Source: JAGRCP01 sp942490705
Lineage (GTDB): Bacteria; Chloroflexota; Anaerolineae; Caldilineales; Caldilineaceae
DNA length: 64,000 nt
Reading direction: 5' to 3'
Assembly (NCBI GenBank): GCA_942490705.1
Contig: CALNXY010000002.1
Location: forward strand, 62,001 to 126,000
In this document: positions 1 through 8,949 of the stretch, piece by piece
How positions within the stretch are numbered: position 1 is the first letter of the stretch
Layout: the number at the start of each line of letters is the position of its first letter
Position numbers and translations under genes: made by a program
The notes under the pieces: model-generated
The model's input: only the letters and a program-made list of their open reading frames with translations
Database searches by the model: none
Told to the model about the DNA's origin: nothing

Positions 1-181
1 CAATCGAGGCACGTAGGATTGACGTGTCCCGGGCGCGGTGTGGGGCCACAGCTCTTGGCCGTGACCGCGCCGCAACCGCTCCGTGCCGCCCGGGTGAGCA
101 GGCTAACCGTGGTGCCCCAGATGCCGGACGCGAGTACCAGTGGCGTTGGAAAAGTCTGATCGAGAAAGCGGATGGCAGTGT

Positions 182-1648
182 TCATTGGATTGCGGATCGG
201 GCGGTCTGGATGAAGGTGTCGACTTCGGTACGTTTCTCTGGGGCGAGCCGGCCGGCCGCGCCCAGGGCGTCAAGCACTTCGGTGAGCTTGAAGACGCTGT
301 GCGCACGGATGCCGGCCGCGGCCAGATTCTCAACGCCGCCCTGTTCTCGGTCGATGAGCACGATGGCGTCTTCGACCACCAGACCCGCTTCACGCAGGCG
401 CTCGGCGGTCTTGACCGTGCTGCCGCCACTGGTAATCAAATCTTCGATGATCACCACCTGCTCGCCTGGCGCCCACGCGCCCTCAATATCCTTGCCTAAT
501 CCGTAGGCCTTGCTCTCTTTTCGCGGATAGATGAGCGGTGCGTCGGCCGCGAGCGCTACTGCGGCGCCAATCGGCAGCGCGGCATAAGGCACGCCCGCCA
601 CACGGTCATAGCGCAGATCGCCCAGGATGGCTGCATAGGCCTCCGCCGCCTGGGCCAACAGTGCAGGGCGACTTACCAGGAGGCGCAGATCGATATAGAA
701 GGGCGACTGCATGCCGGAGGCCAGCGTGAAATCGCCAAATTTGATCGCGCCTAGCTCATGCAGCCCTTGGATCAGGGCATCGTCTGCCGTTGTTGGGCCG
801 GATTGGGACGCATGGTCGCCGGCGTTCACCGACGTGCGACAAGCCTCAATCCGTTGTCGCAACGCGTCTGCAGCCGCTCGATGATCGTCGGCCAGCCCAA
901 TGCCGCGGCTGGCGTTGATGATCACGCCGCTGCCGTCGGCGCGCAGACCTGCAGCCAAAGTTGCCTCAAGGTCGCCGCCTTGTGCACCAATACCGGGCAC
1001 CAGAAACCAGGCGCCGGGCGCGGCCTGGCGGACGGTTTGCAGGACCGCCGGGTATGTAGCCCCAACGACCAGGCCGACATTGGGCGACCAGTGGGTTGCC
1101 GTACGCGCCACGTGGACGTAGAGCGGCTGATTGGGCTCGCGATCCAGGGTTCGCCAGTCGGCGATCTCCAGCTTCTGAAATTCCTCGGCGCTGGGATTAG
1201 ACGTGTGGCAGAGAACGAAGAGCCCCTTGTCGGCATAGGCGGCAAAGGGATCGATGCTGTCTCGCCCCAGGTAGGGGCTGAGCGTGACGGCATCGACGCC
1301 CAGCTCGTCGAAGCAGGCCTGGGCATAAGCCGCTGCTGTGCTGCCGATGTCGCCCCGCTTGGCGTCAAGGAGAACGGGGATTTCGTCGGGAATGAGGGCC
1401 AGCGTCTGGTGCAGCACCGCCATGCCCGCCGCGCCCAGCGCTTCGTAAAAGGCAATATTTGGTTTGTAGCAGCAGACCAGATCGACTGTCGCCTCGATGA
1501 TGGCCTGATTCCAGGCCAGGATGCCGGCAGCCAGATCGTCGCCCTGGCGATAGCGGGCGGGTAACTGGTCCGGATTGGGGTCGAGGCCGACGCAGAGCAG
1601 GCTCCGGTTGCGCGCGCTGGCACGTTCCAACTTTTCAAAGAAGGTCAT
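182..1648 (-). CDS. pyrFE: Bifunctional orotidine-5'-phosphate decarboxylase / orotate phosphoribosyltransferase (PyrF-PyrE fusion)
   Basis: This 488-aa protein should catalyse the last two steps of UMP synthesis in the cytoplasm. Residues 1-275 are a PyrF domain of the type 2 subfamily: GLDPNPDQLP near the start, the catalytic DAKRGDIGST stretch near residue 95, and phosphate-binding VPGIGAQGGD and NASRGI. After a linker, residues ~287-488 are PyrE, with FYIDLR, PRKESKAYG and the PRPP-binding VVIIEDLITSGGS. The order PyrF-PyrE is the reverse of animal UMP synthase (OPRT-ODC). No frame interruption is seen at the junction. The ATG at 1648 follows a GGAG-like site, and the SRP RNA gene lies about 95 bp upstream on the same strand. 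Confidence 0.95.
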   Translation of the reverse strand: MTFFEKLERASARNRSLLCVGLDPNPDQLPARYRQGDDLAAGILAWNQAIIEATVDLVCCYKPNIAFYEALGAAGMAVLHQTLALIPDEIPVLLDAKRGDIGSTAAAYAQACFDELGVDAVTLSPYLGRDSIDPFAAYADKGLFVLCHTSNPSAEEFQKLEIADWRTLDREPNQPLYVHVARTATHWSPNVGLVVGATYPAVLQTVRQAAPGAWFLVPGIGAQGGDLEATLAAGLRADGSGVIINASRGIGLADDHRAAADALRQRIEACRTSVNAGDHASQSGPTTADDALIQGLHELGAIKFGDFTLASGMQSPFYIDLRLLVSRPALLAQAAEAYAAILGDLRYDRVAGVPYAALPIGAAVALAADAPLIYPRKESKAYGLGKDIEGAWAPGEQVVIIEDLITSGGSTVKTAERLREAGLVVEDAIVLIDREQGGVENLAAAGIRAHSVFKLTEVLDALGAAGRLAPEKRTEVDTFIQTARSAIQ

Positions 1649-1743
1649 GGCGTCTCCATAGGCGGGTGTGGATGTGGATGACGGCGACAGAAGTCATGGG
1701 CCGGCGTGAGCAAGATCGATTGAACTGGCGGGGGGCGTAGGTA

Positions 1744-1906
<163 letters not shown>

Positions 1907-1954
1907 GTTAGAGTATCTAGAGCGAGACGAATGCGCGCCCCGGATGGTAAACCA

Positions 1955-2043
<89 letters not shown>

Positions 2044-2127
2044 GTGTCAGTCTATCAGTATACGGCTTTTCAAAATTGCGGGCAAGTTTTGCGGCATGAG
2101 ATCGGGAGCGATCTTCGCAACAAGCAA

Positions 2128-2184
2128 GACCGCGGACCTGTTTGGATGTGACCTACTAAAGCACATCCAGACAGGTCCGCGGTC
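2128..2184. terminator. 23-bp stem hairpin between hemD and tRNA-Ser
   Basis: GACCGCGGACCTG at 2128-2140 begins a 23-bp arm whose partner ends CAGGTCCGCGGTC at 2172-2184; one G-T pair is the only imperfection and the loop is 11 nt. It sits just downstream of hemD (minus strand, stop at 2227). There is no good T-run on either side, so it could be a processing or Rho-type end rather than a classical intrinsic terminator. Confidence 0.6.
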
Positions 2185-2226
2185 CTGCTATTGGCGCTAA
2201 TTGCCAAGTATTCGGACCGACAGGCT

Positions 2227-3042
2227 CTAGGCGCTGACAACCTGACCGATCATCTGGACCAGGCCCTCAAAGGTGTGCTGGGGCGGCACGGGCGCAACAT
2301 TGAAGCCATAGCTGCGTGCGGCTTCGGCGGTGATGGGGCCGATACAGGCCACGACCACGTCGTCAAGCATTGCCAGGCTACCGCCTTCATACTTGAGGCG
2401 CTTGGCGAAGTAGCGAACTTCGGTCGGATAGGTGAACGCCACGACGTCAATCTGCCCTTCCCAAAGCATGACGGGGGCCGGATCGCCGCCGCGGCCGATG
2501 ATGGTGCGATAGGCATTGACCGCGTTGACGTCGGCGCCGGTGTTACGCAGGCATTTGGCCAGCGCCATCCGCGTGACGGCCGACTGGGGCAAGAAAACGC
2601 GATCACCCACGTTGAGCTTCATGGCCTCAGCCACGATCTCGGGCGTGTAGATCGTGGGCGCAAAGTCAGACTGCAGGCCCAGATATTGCAGCGCATTCTG
2701 CTCGGTCATGCAGCCGATTGTGGCCACCTTCATTTTATTCAGCGCACGGGGGTCGAGGCCCAGGCGCTCGAGCTGTTCGGCGAGGACAATGACCGTGTCT
2801 GCGTCGTTGAGAACCAGCCAGTCATACTTGCCTGCGGCCGCGTCCGTCAGCGCCTCATCAAATTCCTCGTTTTCGGCAAAGGGCACAATTTCGACGCACG
2901 GATAGTAGACAATTTCGGCCCCATTGGCCTCCAGGAGGGCGGCCAATTCCTTGGCGTCATCCTGAGCTCGGGCGACCGCTACCCGCAGGCCTGAAAGCGC
3001 GGCGCCATTAGACGAAACAGGTTGAGACTGTGTGCTGATCAT
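2227..3042 (-). CDS. hemD: Uroporphyrinogen-III synthase (HemD)
   Basis: A protein of about 271 aa that would cyclise hydroxymethylbilane to uroporphyrinogen III in tetrapyrrole synthesis. The two-lobe HemD pattern is visible: LSGLRVAVARAQDDAKELAA at the N-terminus, the YPCVEIVPF segment, TDAAAGKYDWLVLNDADTV, and a second lobe with VAFTYPTEVRYF and VACIGPITAEAARSYGF, the usual C-terminal signature. The ATG at 3042 is preferred over the longer frame because AAAGGAAG precedes it at good spacing and homology starts there. No other heme genes are adjacent, so it appears to be a lone gene. Confidence 0.88.
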   Translation of the reverse strand: MISTQSQPVSSNGAALSGLRVAVARAQDDAKELAALLEANGAEIVYYPCVEIVPFAENEEFDEALTDAAAGKYDWLVLNDADTVIVLAEQLERLGLDPRALNKMKVATIGCMTEQNALQYLGLQSDFAPTIYTPEIVAEAMKLNVGDRVFLPQSAVTRMALAKCLRNTGADVNAVNAYRTIIGRGGDPAPVMLWEGQIDVVAFTYPTEVRYFAKRLKYEGGSLAMLDDVVVACIGPITAEAARSYGFNVAPVPPQHTFEGLVQMIGQVVSA

Positions 3043-3267
3043 GGTTCGATTCTTCCTTTGTTGCAACAAGCGGAAAGAGAAGGCCGAACATTGTCTGGCA
3101 TGGGGAACCTCTGTCCGGCTGTCAGCCGGCCGTCTGGATGGCACACGATGGACGCCGAACCGTGCGGGCACTGGCCAACCTAAGCATACTCAATGCGGGG
3201 CATCGTAGCAAGAGCATGTTCCAGCACCGTTCGGAGACTGGGGGCGGCAGTTCTCCAACGCACGCGG

Positions 3268-4305
3268 TCAATCTTTTTTATCCGGCGCTCGCCGTGCAGC
3301 CCTGCTGGCTTGCTCCTGGGCGAGCTCGATTTCAGGCAACGCCTGCCGGGCCGCGGCTTCGCCGATTTCGATGAGTTCAGCCACTCGGTTGAAGCTGAAC
3401 GTGGTGACGTCCGGCGGGACCGGTGGCATGATCAACACTTCGGGAGGTGAAAGCAGCAACCGATAGCGCACAATTTCCTGCATCATGATGGCCTGGGCGC
3501 GCCACATGTCCAGCGCAAAGTGGGGCAGCAACGCCGAGCGGATTACCTGGTCGGCGTTAAAGCCGCTGCGCGGATCGGTGATCAGCCGTCCGGCCGCCAC
3601 GTCAACGGCAATGACGATATCGGCTCCCATCTCCCGGACGACGTCAGCCGGTACGTTGTTGAGAATGCCGCCGTCCACCAGCCTGGTCTCACCGAACTCC
3701 ACCGGCGAAATCACGCCCGGTATCGCCATCGTGGCGCGCACCGCCGTGTTGACGCGACCAGATTTGATGATGACTTCACTACCACTCTTTAGATCGACTG
3801 CCGTTAGCGCCAATGGCAGGCAAAGCTCGGCAAAGGTTAACTCCTCGCCAAGCTGTTCGTCCAGATATTCATAGATGGCCTGACCCTGAAGTAGCCCTTT
3901 GGTTGTCGGCAACCAGTCAACCAGCTTTAGCAAGCTGCTGACGGAGCCAAGCGCGGCCGCCTCATGCGCAATCTGACGGGCGCTGTAGCCGTAGGCAAAG
4001 GGGGTAGCCACGATGCCGCCCATGCTGGTGCCGGCCAGGAAGTCCACCGGGATGCCTTCTTCTTCAATCACCTTGAGAACGCCGATGTGGGCGATGCCAC
4101 GGGCGCCGCCGCCGCCCAAAGCGAGTCCGATTTTTGGGCGGTCCATATCGCGCGCATGAGCTTCAATCCGCTTCAGCCCCAAACGTGGTGGCCGCCCGCC
4201 CTCGGCATTTGTTGTTGACTTGTGCTCGGCTGAGCGCTCGGAGGTGCGTTTTGTTTCCAGCTTACTATTTGTGACGCCTAGAAGGCGCATTGGCAGTTGA
4301 CTCAT
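3268..4305 (-). CDS. Patatin-like phospholipase (RssA/YchK family)
   Basis: The protein has the patatin Ser-Asp dyad layout. The oxyanion glycine motif LALGGGGARG and the nucleophile elbow GTSMG (Ser) fall in the middle third, and VDGGILNNVP carries the catalytic Asp. The family hydrolyses acyl esters of lipids; the substrate here is unknown. An N-terminal extension of about 55 residues before KIGLALGGG has no clear similarity. No strong ribosome site precedes the ATG at 4305, and the internal ATG before DRPKIG (near 4145) is an alternative start. The gene is divergent from the PLP-dependent dehydratase, and a 75-bp intergenic repeat lies between them. Confidence 0.85.
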   Translation of the reverse strand: MSQLPMRLLGVTNSKLETKRTSERSAEHKSTTNAEGGRPPRLGLKRIEAHARDMDRPKIGLALGGGGARGIAHIGVLKVIEEEGIPVDFLAGTSMGGIVATPFAYGYSARQIAHEAAALGSVSSLLKLVDWLPTTKGLLQGQAIYEYLDEQLGEELTFAELCLPLALTAVDLKSGSEVIIKSGRVNTAVRATMAIPGVISPVEFGETRLVDGGILNNVPADVVREMGADIVIAVDVAAGRLITDPRSGFNADQVIRSALLPHFALDMWRAQAIMMQEIVRYRLLLSPPEVLIMPPVPPDVTTFSFNRVAELIEIGEAAARQALPEIELAQEQASRAARRAPDKKD

Positions 4306-4350
4306 AGTGACGCTATTGTACCATTAATGCAATTCGTTTGTTGATTGAGG

Positions 4351-4424
4351 TGCAGACCACATTGGGGGACTGCTTTAAAGAAATCGATCAGTCCGTTCGT
4401 ACACCGCCCCAAAATGGGAGGCGC
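4351..4424. repeat. Intergenic 75-bp repeat, copy 1
   Basis: First of three related elements in the window (others near 8152 and 19066). The ends are imperfect inverted repeats: ACCACATTGGGGG on the left and CCCCAAAATGGG on the right. The middle carries the shared core CAGTCCGTTCG. It lies between the divergent patatin and dehydratase genes. Confidence 0.7.
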
Positions 4425-4463
4425 CCGTTGATTGACTCGACCATGTTGGAAGCAGAGTAAACC

Positions 4464-5447
4464 ATGAATCCACAAGTCACCTTACGCTCGATATATGCTG
4501 CACGCTCGACGATTGACCGCCTCGTGCGGCGGACACCATTGGTGCGGTCAGAGTCGCTTTCCGCCAATCTGGGGCGAGCGGTCTATCTCAAGCTAGAGAA
4601 TTTGCAGGAGACCGGCGCGTTCAAGATCCGTGGCGCGGCCAATCGGCTCTTGAATCTAACCGAAGCGCAGCGCCAGCGGGGCGTCGTAACCGTGTCGACT
4701 GGCAATCACGGTCGCGCTGTCGCCACAGTGGGCCAGCGTTTGGGCGTCCAGGTTGTCGTCTGCGTGCCGGAGCTCGTCTTGCCCCATAAGGTAGCTGCCA
4801 TGCGTACCGCCGGCGCTCGGGTCGTGGTTCAGGGCGCCAACCAGGATGAGGCCGAAGCCCATGCCGCGACCTTGGCCGAAGATGAAGGGCTGACGCCGAT
4901 CTCACCCTTTGATGACCCTGACATCATCGCCGGCCAGGGCACAATTGGTCTGGAAATTTTGGAGGATCTCCCCGGCGTCTCGACGGTTGTCTGCCCCTTG
5001 TCGGGCGGAGGACTCATGGGCGGCATTGCCGTGGCGCTCAAAACGGCAGATCGTGCGATCCGCACCGTGGGCGTCTCCATGGCCCGCGGGCCGGTGATGA
5101 TCACCAGCGTGGCGGCTGGTCATCCTGTCCAGCTGCCCGAAGAGCCTACGCTCGCCGACAGCCTCATGGGCGGCATCGGCCTGGAAAATCGCCACAGCTT
5201 CGACTTGATTCGAGCCACGGTGGACGACTACGTGACGCTAACGGAAGAGGAGATTGGGCGCGCCATGGTGCATGCACTGCGCCATGAACGCCAGATCGTC
5301 GAAGGCGGTGGCGCCGTGGGCATCGGTGCTCTGCTCCACGACAAAGCGCCTCTGACAGGCGACCAGATCGTCGTTGTCGTCAGTGGTGGCAATGTCGAGA
5401 TGGATAAGTTGTTGTCCTTGGCCGCTGATCCCGCGTTGGCCGTTTAG
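4464..5447 (+). CDS. Threonine/serine dehydratase-like PLP enzyme (fold type II)
   Basis: This 327-aa protein has the short catabolic threonine ammonia-lyase architecture without an ACT domain. The PLP lysine is in TGAFKIRGAANR (about residue 51). STGNHGRAVA is the substrate loop and PLSGGGLMGG binds the PLP phosphate. The expected reaction is deamination of L-threonine or L-serine to a 2-oxo acid. The family also includes EutB-like enzymes of hydroxyectoine breakdown and serine racemases, so the exact substrate is open. The start ATG at 4464 has only a weak upstream GGAAG. It converges with the YjbQ gene, whose stop lies 11 bp away. Confidence 0.85.
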   Translation: MNPQVTLRSIYAARSTIDRLVRRTPLVRSESLSANLGRAVYLKLENLQETGAFKIRGAANRLLNLTEAQRQRGVVTVSTGNHGRAVATVGQRLGVQVVVCVPELVLPHKVAAMRTAGARVVVQGANQDEAEAHAATLAEDEGLTPISPFDDPDIIAGQGTIGLEILEDLPGVSTVVCPLSGGGLMGGIAVALKTADRAIRTVGVSMARGPVMITSVAAGHPVQLPEEPTLADSLMGGIGLENRHSFDLIRATVDDYVTLTEEEIGRAMVHALRHERQIVEGGGAVGIGALLHDKAPLTGDQIVVVVSGGNVEMDKLLSLAADPALAV

Positions 5448-5457
5448 GCGCGGGGCC

Positions 5458-5880
5458 TCATTCGCCGTGGAGCGTGACCACAATCCGCCGTTGGTGGCCG
5501 CTATTGCGATGCTCGCAGAGGTAGATGCCCTGCCACGTGCCCAGGTTGAGGCGACCCTTGCTGATGGGGACGGTCACGCTGCTGCCGATGAGGATCGCCT
5601 TGAGATGCGCGGGCATATCGTCGGGGCCCTCGTAGTTGTGGGTGTAGTACGGTTGATTTTCCGGGACAAGCTGATTGAAATGCACTTCCATGTCGGTGCG
5701 CACCTCGGGCTCCGCGTTTTCATTCAACGCCAGCGAAGCCGAGGTATGTTGGATGAAGAAGTGGGCCAGTCCGACCTGCAACGTCTGGACTTCAGGCAAC
5801 TGGCCCACCAACTCAGCGGTGACCAGATGAAAGCCGCGGTCGCGTGCCTGCAACCGAATTTCTTTTTGAAACCATGCCAT
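5458..5880 (-). CDS. YjbQ/UPF0047 family protein (secondary thiamine-phosphate synthase family)
   Basis: A 140-aa protein with the complete UPF0047 fold. Landmarks are GLAHFFIQHTSASLALNENA in the first half, the Asp-Met-Glu-Val-His segment (TDMEVHFN), and the C-terminal GTWQGIYLCEHRN. The family has a conserved metal/phosphate pocket and weak thiamine-phosphate synthase activity reported for some members; its physiological role is uncertain. The ATG at 5880 is chosen because AAGGAG lies 8 nt upstream. No thiamine genes are nearby. Confidence 0.9.
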   Translation of the reverse strand: MAWFQKEIRLQARDRGFHLVTAELVGQLPEVQTLQVGLAHFFIQHTSASLALNENAEPEVRTDMEVHFNQLVPENQPYYTHNYEGPDDMPAHLKAILIGSSVTVPISKGRLNLGTWQGIYLCEHRNSGHQRRIVVTLHGE

Positions 5881-5917
5881 AGTTTGCGCTCCTTTTCGCT
5901 TTCGGTCTCGATGTTGT

Positions 5918-7318
5918 TCAACACTTCTCAGCTTCCGCCAGCTCAAACCAAAAGGTAGTGATCTTGCCGGGCGTGCTTTCTACACCTACCGCACCGCCGT
6001 GAGCTTCGACCAGGGCCTTGACAATCGCCAACCCCAGTCCCGTACCGCTTGCGCCGGCCGTGCTGCTGCGCTGTGCGTCTGCCTGGTAAAAGCGGTCATA
6101 GATGTAGGGCAAATCCTGGGCGGCAATCCCGTCCCCTTCATTTTCCACCCAGAAGCGGATCTGACCGCGTGACGCAGGCGTTGCACCCAGTCGAATATGC
6201 CCACCGGCCGGCGTGTAGCGCAGGGCGTTGCCCAGCAGATTGTGGAGAATCTGCTGGAGGCGATTGGCGTCGGCGCTGACACAGCGGGGCGGGTCCGGGT
6301 CGACCACTGCGAGGTTGACCTGTTGTTGTTCGGCCAACGCACGAAAGCTCGCTGCCATCTGCTCAAGCACATCCCCTGCGTCGAGCGTTTCGCGGGCGAG
6401 GGCTAGCTGCCCGGCCTCTGCCTGGGCTAGCTCGTGCAACTGGGTGATCAAATGGGAAAGCAGGCGCGTCTCGTCGTAGATCGTGCGCACCTCTTCGATT
6501 TCCAACGGATAGACGCCGTCGAGAATCGCCTGCAGATTGCCTTGGATTACGCTGAGCGGCGTGCGCAACTCATGGGCGATGTCGGCGACCATGTGCTGGC
6601 GCAGCGCTTCTTGCTCCTCCAGGTTGGCGGCCATGGCGTTGAAGCGGAGGGCCAGCTGGCCGATTTCGTCGCGCCCACTGACGGTGACGCGCGCCGAAAG
6701 GTCGCCCTCTGCTACTTGCTGAACGCCCGCGTCCAGTCGTCGCAGCGGCCGCAGGATACTGCCCACCAGCAGCGCGCCCAAGAGTAACGCCACCCCACCC
6801 GATATTAGGGCCGAAAGGCCGATCGCACGATTGATCTGGTCAAGCACAGCTTGCTCTGCCTCACCGATCGCGTCCAGGGGCATCGTCGATACCAGTCCAC
6901 CCGTGACCTCACCGTCGACGATGATCGGTGTCGCGTTTTCTACAGCGGCGGGCGGCAGCGGCGGGCCACCGCCGACTAATGGCGCTCCGCTGACTGGATC
7001 AATAATGACAAAGGTTGACACTGGGGTGCCGATCGCCTCCTCGCGCTGCCAGCGGGGACCACGACCTGGGCCCCGGCCGCCGACGCTCTCCGCCCCAAGA
7101 CCGCTGTTGAGCCATGCTTCGATCTCCGCCCATGAACCGCCTGCTGCCTCAAGTTGGGCAGCCTGCGCGGCCGCTTGGCGCATTTGACCGCGGCGATAGT
7201 CGATCACATAGCTGCGATAGGTCGCATCGACCGTGCGCCCGATGAGTAGGCTGGCCGTGAGGAGCGCCACCGCCAGCACAAGGACCAGCGTTGCCAGCAC
7301 CTTCGTTGAAAGATTCAT
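5918..7318 (-). CDS. Sensor histidine kinase with HAMP domain
   Basis: This 466-aa membrane kinase has an N-terminal membrane helix (residues ~8-28), an extracytoplasmic domain of about 140 residues, a second helix (GVALLLGALLVGSIL near residue 190), a HAMP linker, a HisKA box with the phosphoacceptor in DIAHELRTPLS, and a HATPase domain with N box LLGNALRYTP, VENEGDGI and GTGLGLAIVKALVEAHGG. Layout resembles BaeS-type envelope stress sensors. The gene follows the response regulator (stop 7330) with 11 bp between, so they form an operon. The sensed signal is unknown; the extracytoplasmic part is rich in Gly and Pro. Confidence 0.92.
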   Translation of the reverse strand: MNLSTKVLATLVLVLAVALLTASLLIGRTVDATYRSYVIDYRRGQMRQAAAQAAQLEAAGGSWAEIEAWLNSGLGAESVGGRGPGRGPRWQREEAIGTPVSTFVIIDPVSGAPLVGGGPPLPPAAVENATPIIVDGEVTGGLVSTMPLDAIGEAEQAVLDQINRAIGLSALISGGVALLLGALLVGSILRPLRRLDAGVQQVAEGDLSARVTVSGRDEIGQLALRFNAMAANLEEQEALRQHMVADIAHELRTPLSVIQGNLQAILDGVYPLEIEEVRTIYDETRLLSHLITQLHELAQAEAGQLALARETLDAGDVLEQMAASFRALAEQQQVNLAVVDPDPPRCVSADANRLQQILHNLLGNALRYTPAGGHIRLGATPASRGQIRFWVENEGDGIAAQDLPYIYDRFYQADAQRSSTAGASGTGLGLAIVKALVEAHGGAVGVESTPGKITTFWFELAEAEKC

Positions 7319-7329
7319 CGCGTGGGCGC

Positions 7330-8082
7330 TTATCCGTCCCGGTTCAGCCGGTAGCCGACGCCAAAGACTGTCTCAAGGAGTTGGGGCTGTTGGGGGTCGG
7401 CCTCCAGTTTGCGGCGCAGGTTCTTGATGTGGCTGTCGACAGTCCGTTCCAGGCCGGCATATTCGTAACCGAGTCCCTCCTCAATGATTTGCGTGCGCGT
7501 GAGCGCACGTCCCGGATTGCGCATAAAGAGCGCCAGGATGTCGAACTCACTAGGCGTCAGGGCAAGAGATTGTCCGGCCTGTTGAACCGTATGGGCAGTG
7601 AGGTCGAGCGTCAACGTGCCGATTTGGAGAATTTGTTCGCGACCCTCTGCATTGGCATGCGTCGCATTGGTCCGGCGTAAGATGGCCTTGACGCGAGCGG
7701 TGACCTCGCGCGGGTTGAAGGGTTTGGTAACGTAGTCATCTGCGCCCAACTCCAGCCCAAGGATTCGGTCCACATCATCGACACGTGCCGTCAGCATGAG
7801 GATTGGCGTCTCCTGCAGCGCTGGATCGCTGCGCACGGCTTGCGTCACGGCATAGCCGTCTCGTTTGGGCAGCATGAGGTCGAGAACGACCAGATCGGGA
7901 CGGCGCGTGCGAATGGCATGGAGCGCTTCCTCGCCGTCGCCGGCCGCTTCAACGCGAAAGCCGCTCTCCTCCAAATAGCCGCGCACGAGACGCACGATCT
8001 TTGGGTCGTCGTCGACGATGAGAATGAAGGGACCGCTGCTACGCCTGCTTGATTCATCAGTCATGAGTGGTGCGTTTGCCAT
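7330..8082 (-). CDS. OmpR/PhoB-family response regulator
   Basis: A 250-aa protein with a receiver domain (acidic pair in ILIVDDDPKIV, phosphoacceptor Asp in LVVLDLMLPKRDGY, switch Thr in ILMLTA, Lys in DDYVTKPFNPRE) followed by a winged-helix DNA-binding domain (LTPSEFDILALFMRNPGRALTR and VDSHIKNLRRKLE). All receiver residues are intact. It is the first gene of the two-component operon with the kinase. The likely target is the secreted-protein gene just upstream at 8355-8810 or itself. An internal ATG (MTDESS, 18 nt downstream) is an alternative start. Confidence 0.93.
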   Translation of the reverse strand: MANAPLMTDESSRRSSGPFILIVDDDPKIVRLVRGYLEESGFRVEAAGDGEEALHAIRTRRPDLVVLDLMLPKRDGYAVTQAVRSDPALQETPILMLTARVDDVDRILGLELGADDYVTKPFNPREVTARVKAILRRTNATHANAEGREQILQIGTLTLDLTAHTVQQAGQSLALTPSEFDILALFMRNPGRALTRTQIIEEGLGYEYAGLERTVDSHIKNLRRKLEADPQQPQLLETVFGVGYRLNRDG

Positions 8083-8151
8083 TCTGTGGATGATATTCCT
8101 TGCTATTATCCATCACTGTGGAAGCAGCGACAATCTTGGCATTTCGGTCGG

Positions 8152-8227
8152 ATGCATACCACATTGGGGGAACCGCTCTGTAGAAAGCGACCAGTCCGGC
8201 CAAACTCCACCCCAAAATGGGATGCAC
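8152..8227. repeat. Intergenic 75-bp repeat, copy 2
   Basis: The best formed of the three copies. The left end GCATACCACATTGGGGG is an imperfect inverted match to the right end CCCCAAAATGGGATGC, and the middle reads GACCAGTCCGGCC. It lies upstream of the response regulator start (8082), so it is either in the regulator's 5' region or a mobile miniature element. Confidence 0.75.
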
Positions 8228-8249
8228 CTATCTCGACCGGGCCGGGAAC

Positions 8250-8289
8250 GCGATCGACGGTCGGCATCTTTTCACCGACCGTCGATCGC
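8250..8289. terminator. 15-bp perfect hairpin downstream of the secreted-protein gene
   Basis: GCGATCGACGGTCGG (8250-8264) pairs perfectly with 8275-8289 around a 10-nt loop. It lies about 65 bp beyond the stop of the minus-strand gene 8355-8810, as expected of a terminator, although no strong T-run follows. Confidence 0.55.
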
Positions 8290-8354
8290 AGGCATTGTCC
8301 ATTCCGTTGAACTACTTCACGTTTCAGGTGTCGGCCACAGCGGTTACAGCGTTA

Positions 8355-8810
8355 TCACCGATTGCCGCGCGCCGCTTGACCAGCCTTGCCTTCAGCTCGC
8401 TGGCGCTGCATCTGGCTGGCCATTCCGGATTGGGCGTGCTGGGCCCGGCTGTGACGCCCCTGACCAACCGTGCCGCTTCCTCGGCCACTCTCACCCGCTG
8501 AGTAGTGGTCGCATACCTGATTGCCATCGTCATCCTGATAGTTGGCGCGTTGAGCCGGGCCGGCTTGACGTTGCCCGACGCCACGCTGGCTCGTTTGTCC
8601 CTGGCCGACAGATCGTTGGTCTTGACGCCCCAACTGCTGGCCTGTGCCGTCCTCGGGCGCGCCATAGGCGCATTCGCCAGTACCGTCTGCAGCGAGGGGG
8701 CAGTCGCCGTCGTGGGGACCCGGACCGTTGCCCTGGGCCATGGCCGTAACAGCCAAGCTAAGCATCATGACCAGAGCAAGAACCATGGCAGTTGACAGTT
8801 TGCGGTGCAT
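8355..8810 (-). CDS. Small secreted Gly/Gln/Arg-rich protein of unknown function
   Basis: A 151-aa protein with a clear Sec signal peptide (MHRKLSTAMVLALVMMLSL..., cleavage near AMA-QG). The mature part is low-complexity, rich in Gly, Gln and Arg, with one ordered-looking motif, YQDDDGNQVCDHY, resembling a Ca/metal-binding Asp-rich loop followed by a Cys. Six or more acidic residues near CPLAADGTGEC may also bind ions. ATG at 8810 is preferred because AGAGGA lies 7-8 nt upstream; the longer reading uses a TTG. Its position beside the response regulator suggests it is a target of that two-component system. I do not recognise a named family. Confidence 0.7.
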   Translation of the reverse strand: MHRKLSTAMVLALVMMLSLAVTAMAQGNGPGPHDGDCPLAADGTGECAYGAPEDGTGQQLGRQDQRSVGQGQTSQRGVGQRQAGPAQRANYQDDDGNQVCDHYSAGESGRGSGTVGQGRHSRAQHAQSGMASQMQRQRAEGKAGQAARGNR

Positions 8811-8949
8811 TATCAAATCCTCTCGTGAGCGTGGGGAGCGTTAGGTCGCTCCAGTTGATACGGTAATGGCTCACACGATAACGCAACGATATGGAGAAGC
8901 TATGGAGAGCGTGGGCAGATGGGATGAAGATCGTTCTAGAGTGGATCGC

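Noticed and set aside
2191..2994. Plus-strand 267-aa frame opposite hemD
   Set aside because: It is the antisense shadow of hemD, which has clear family motifs.
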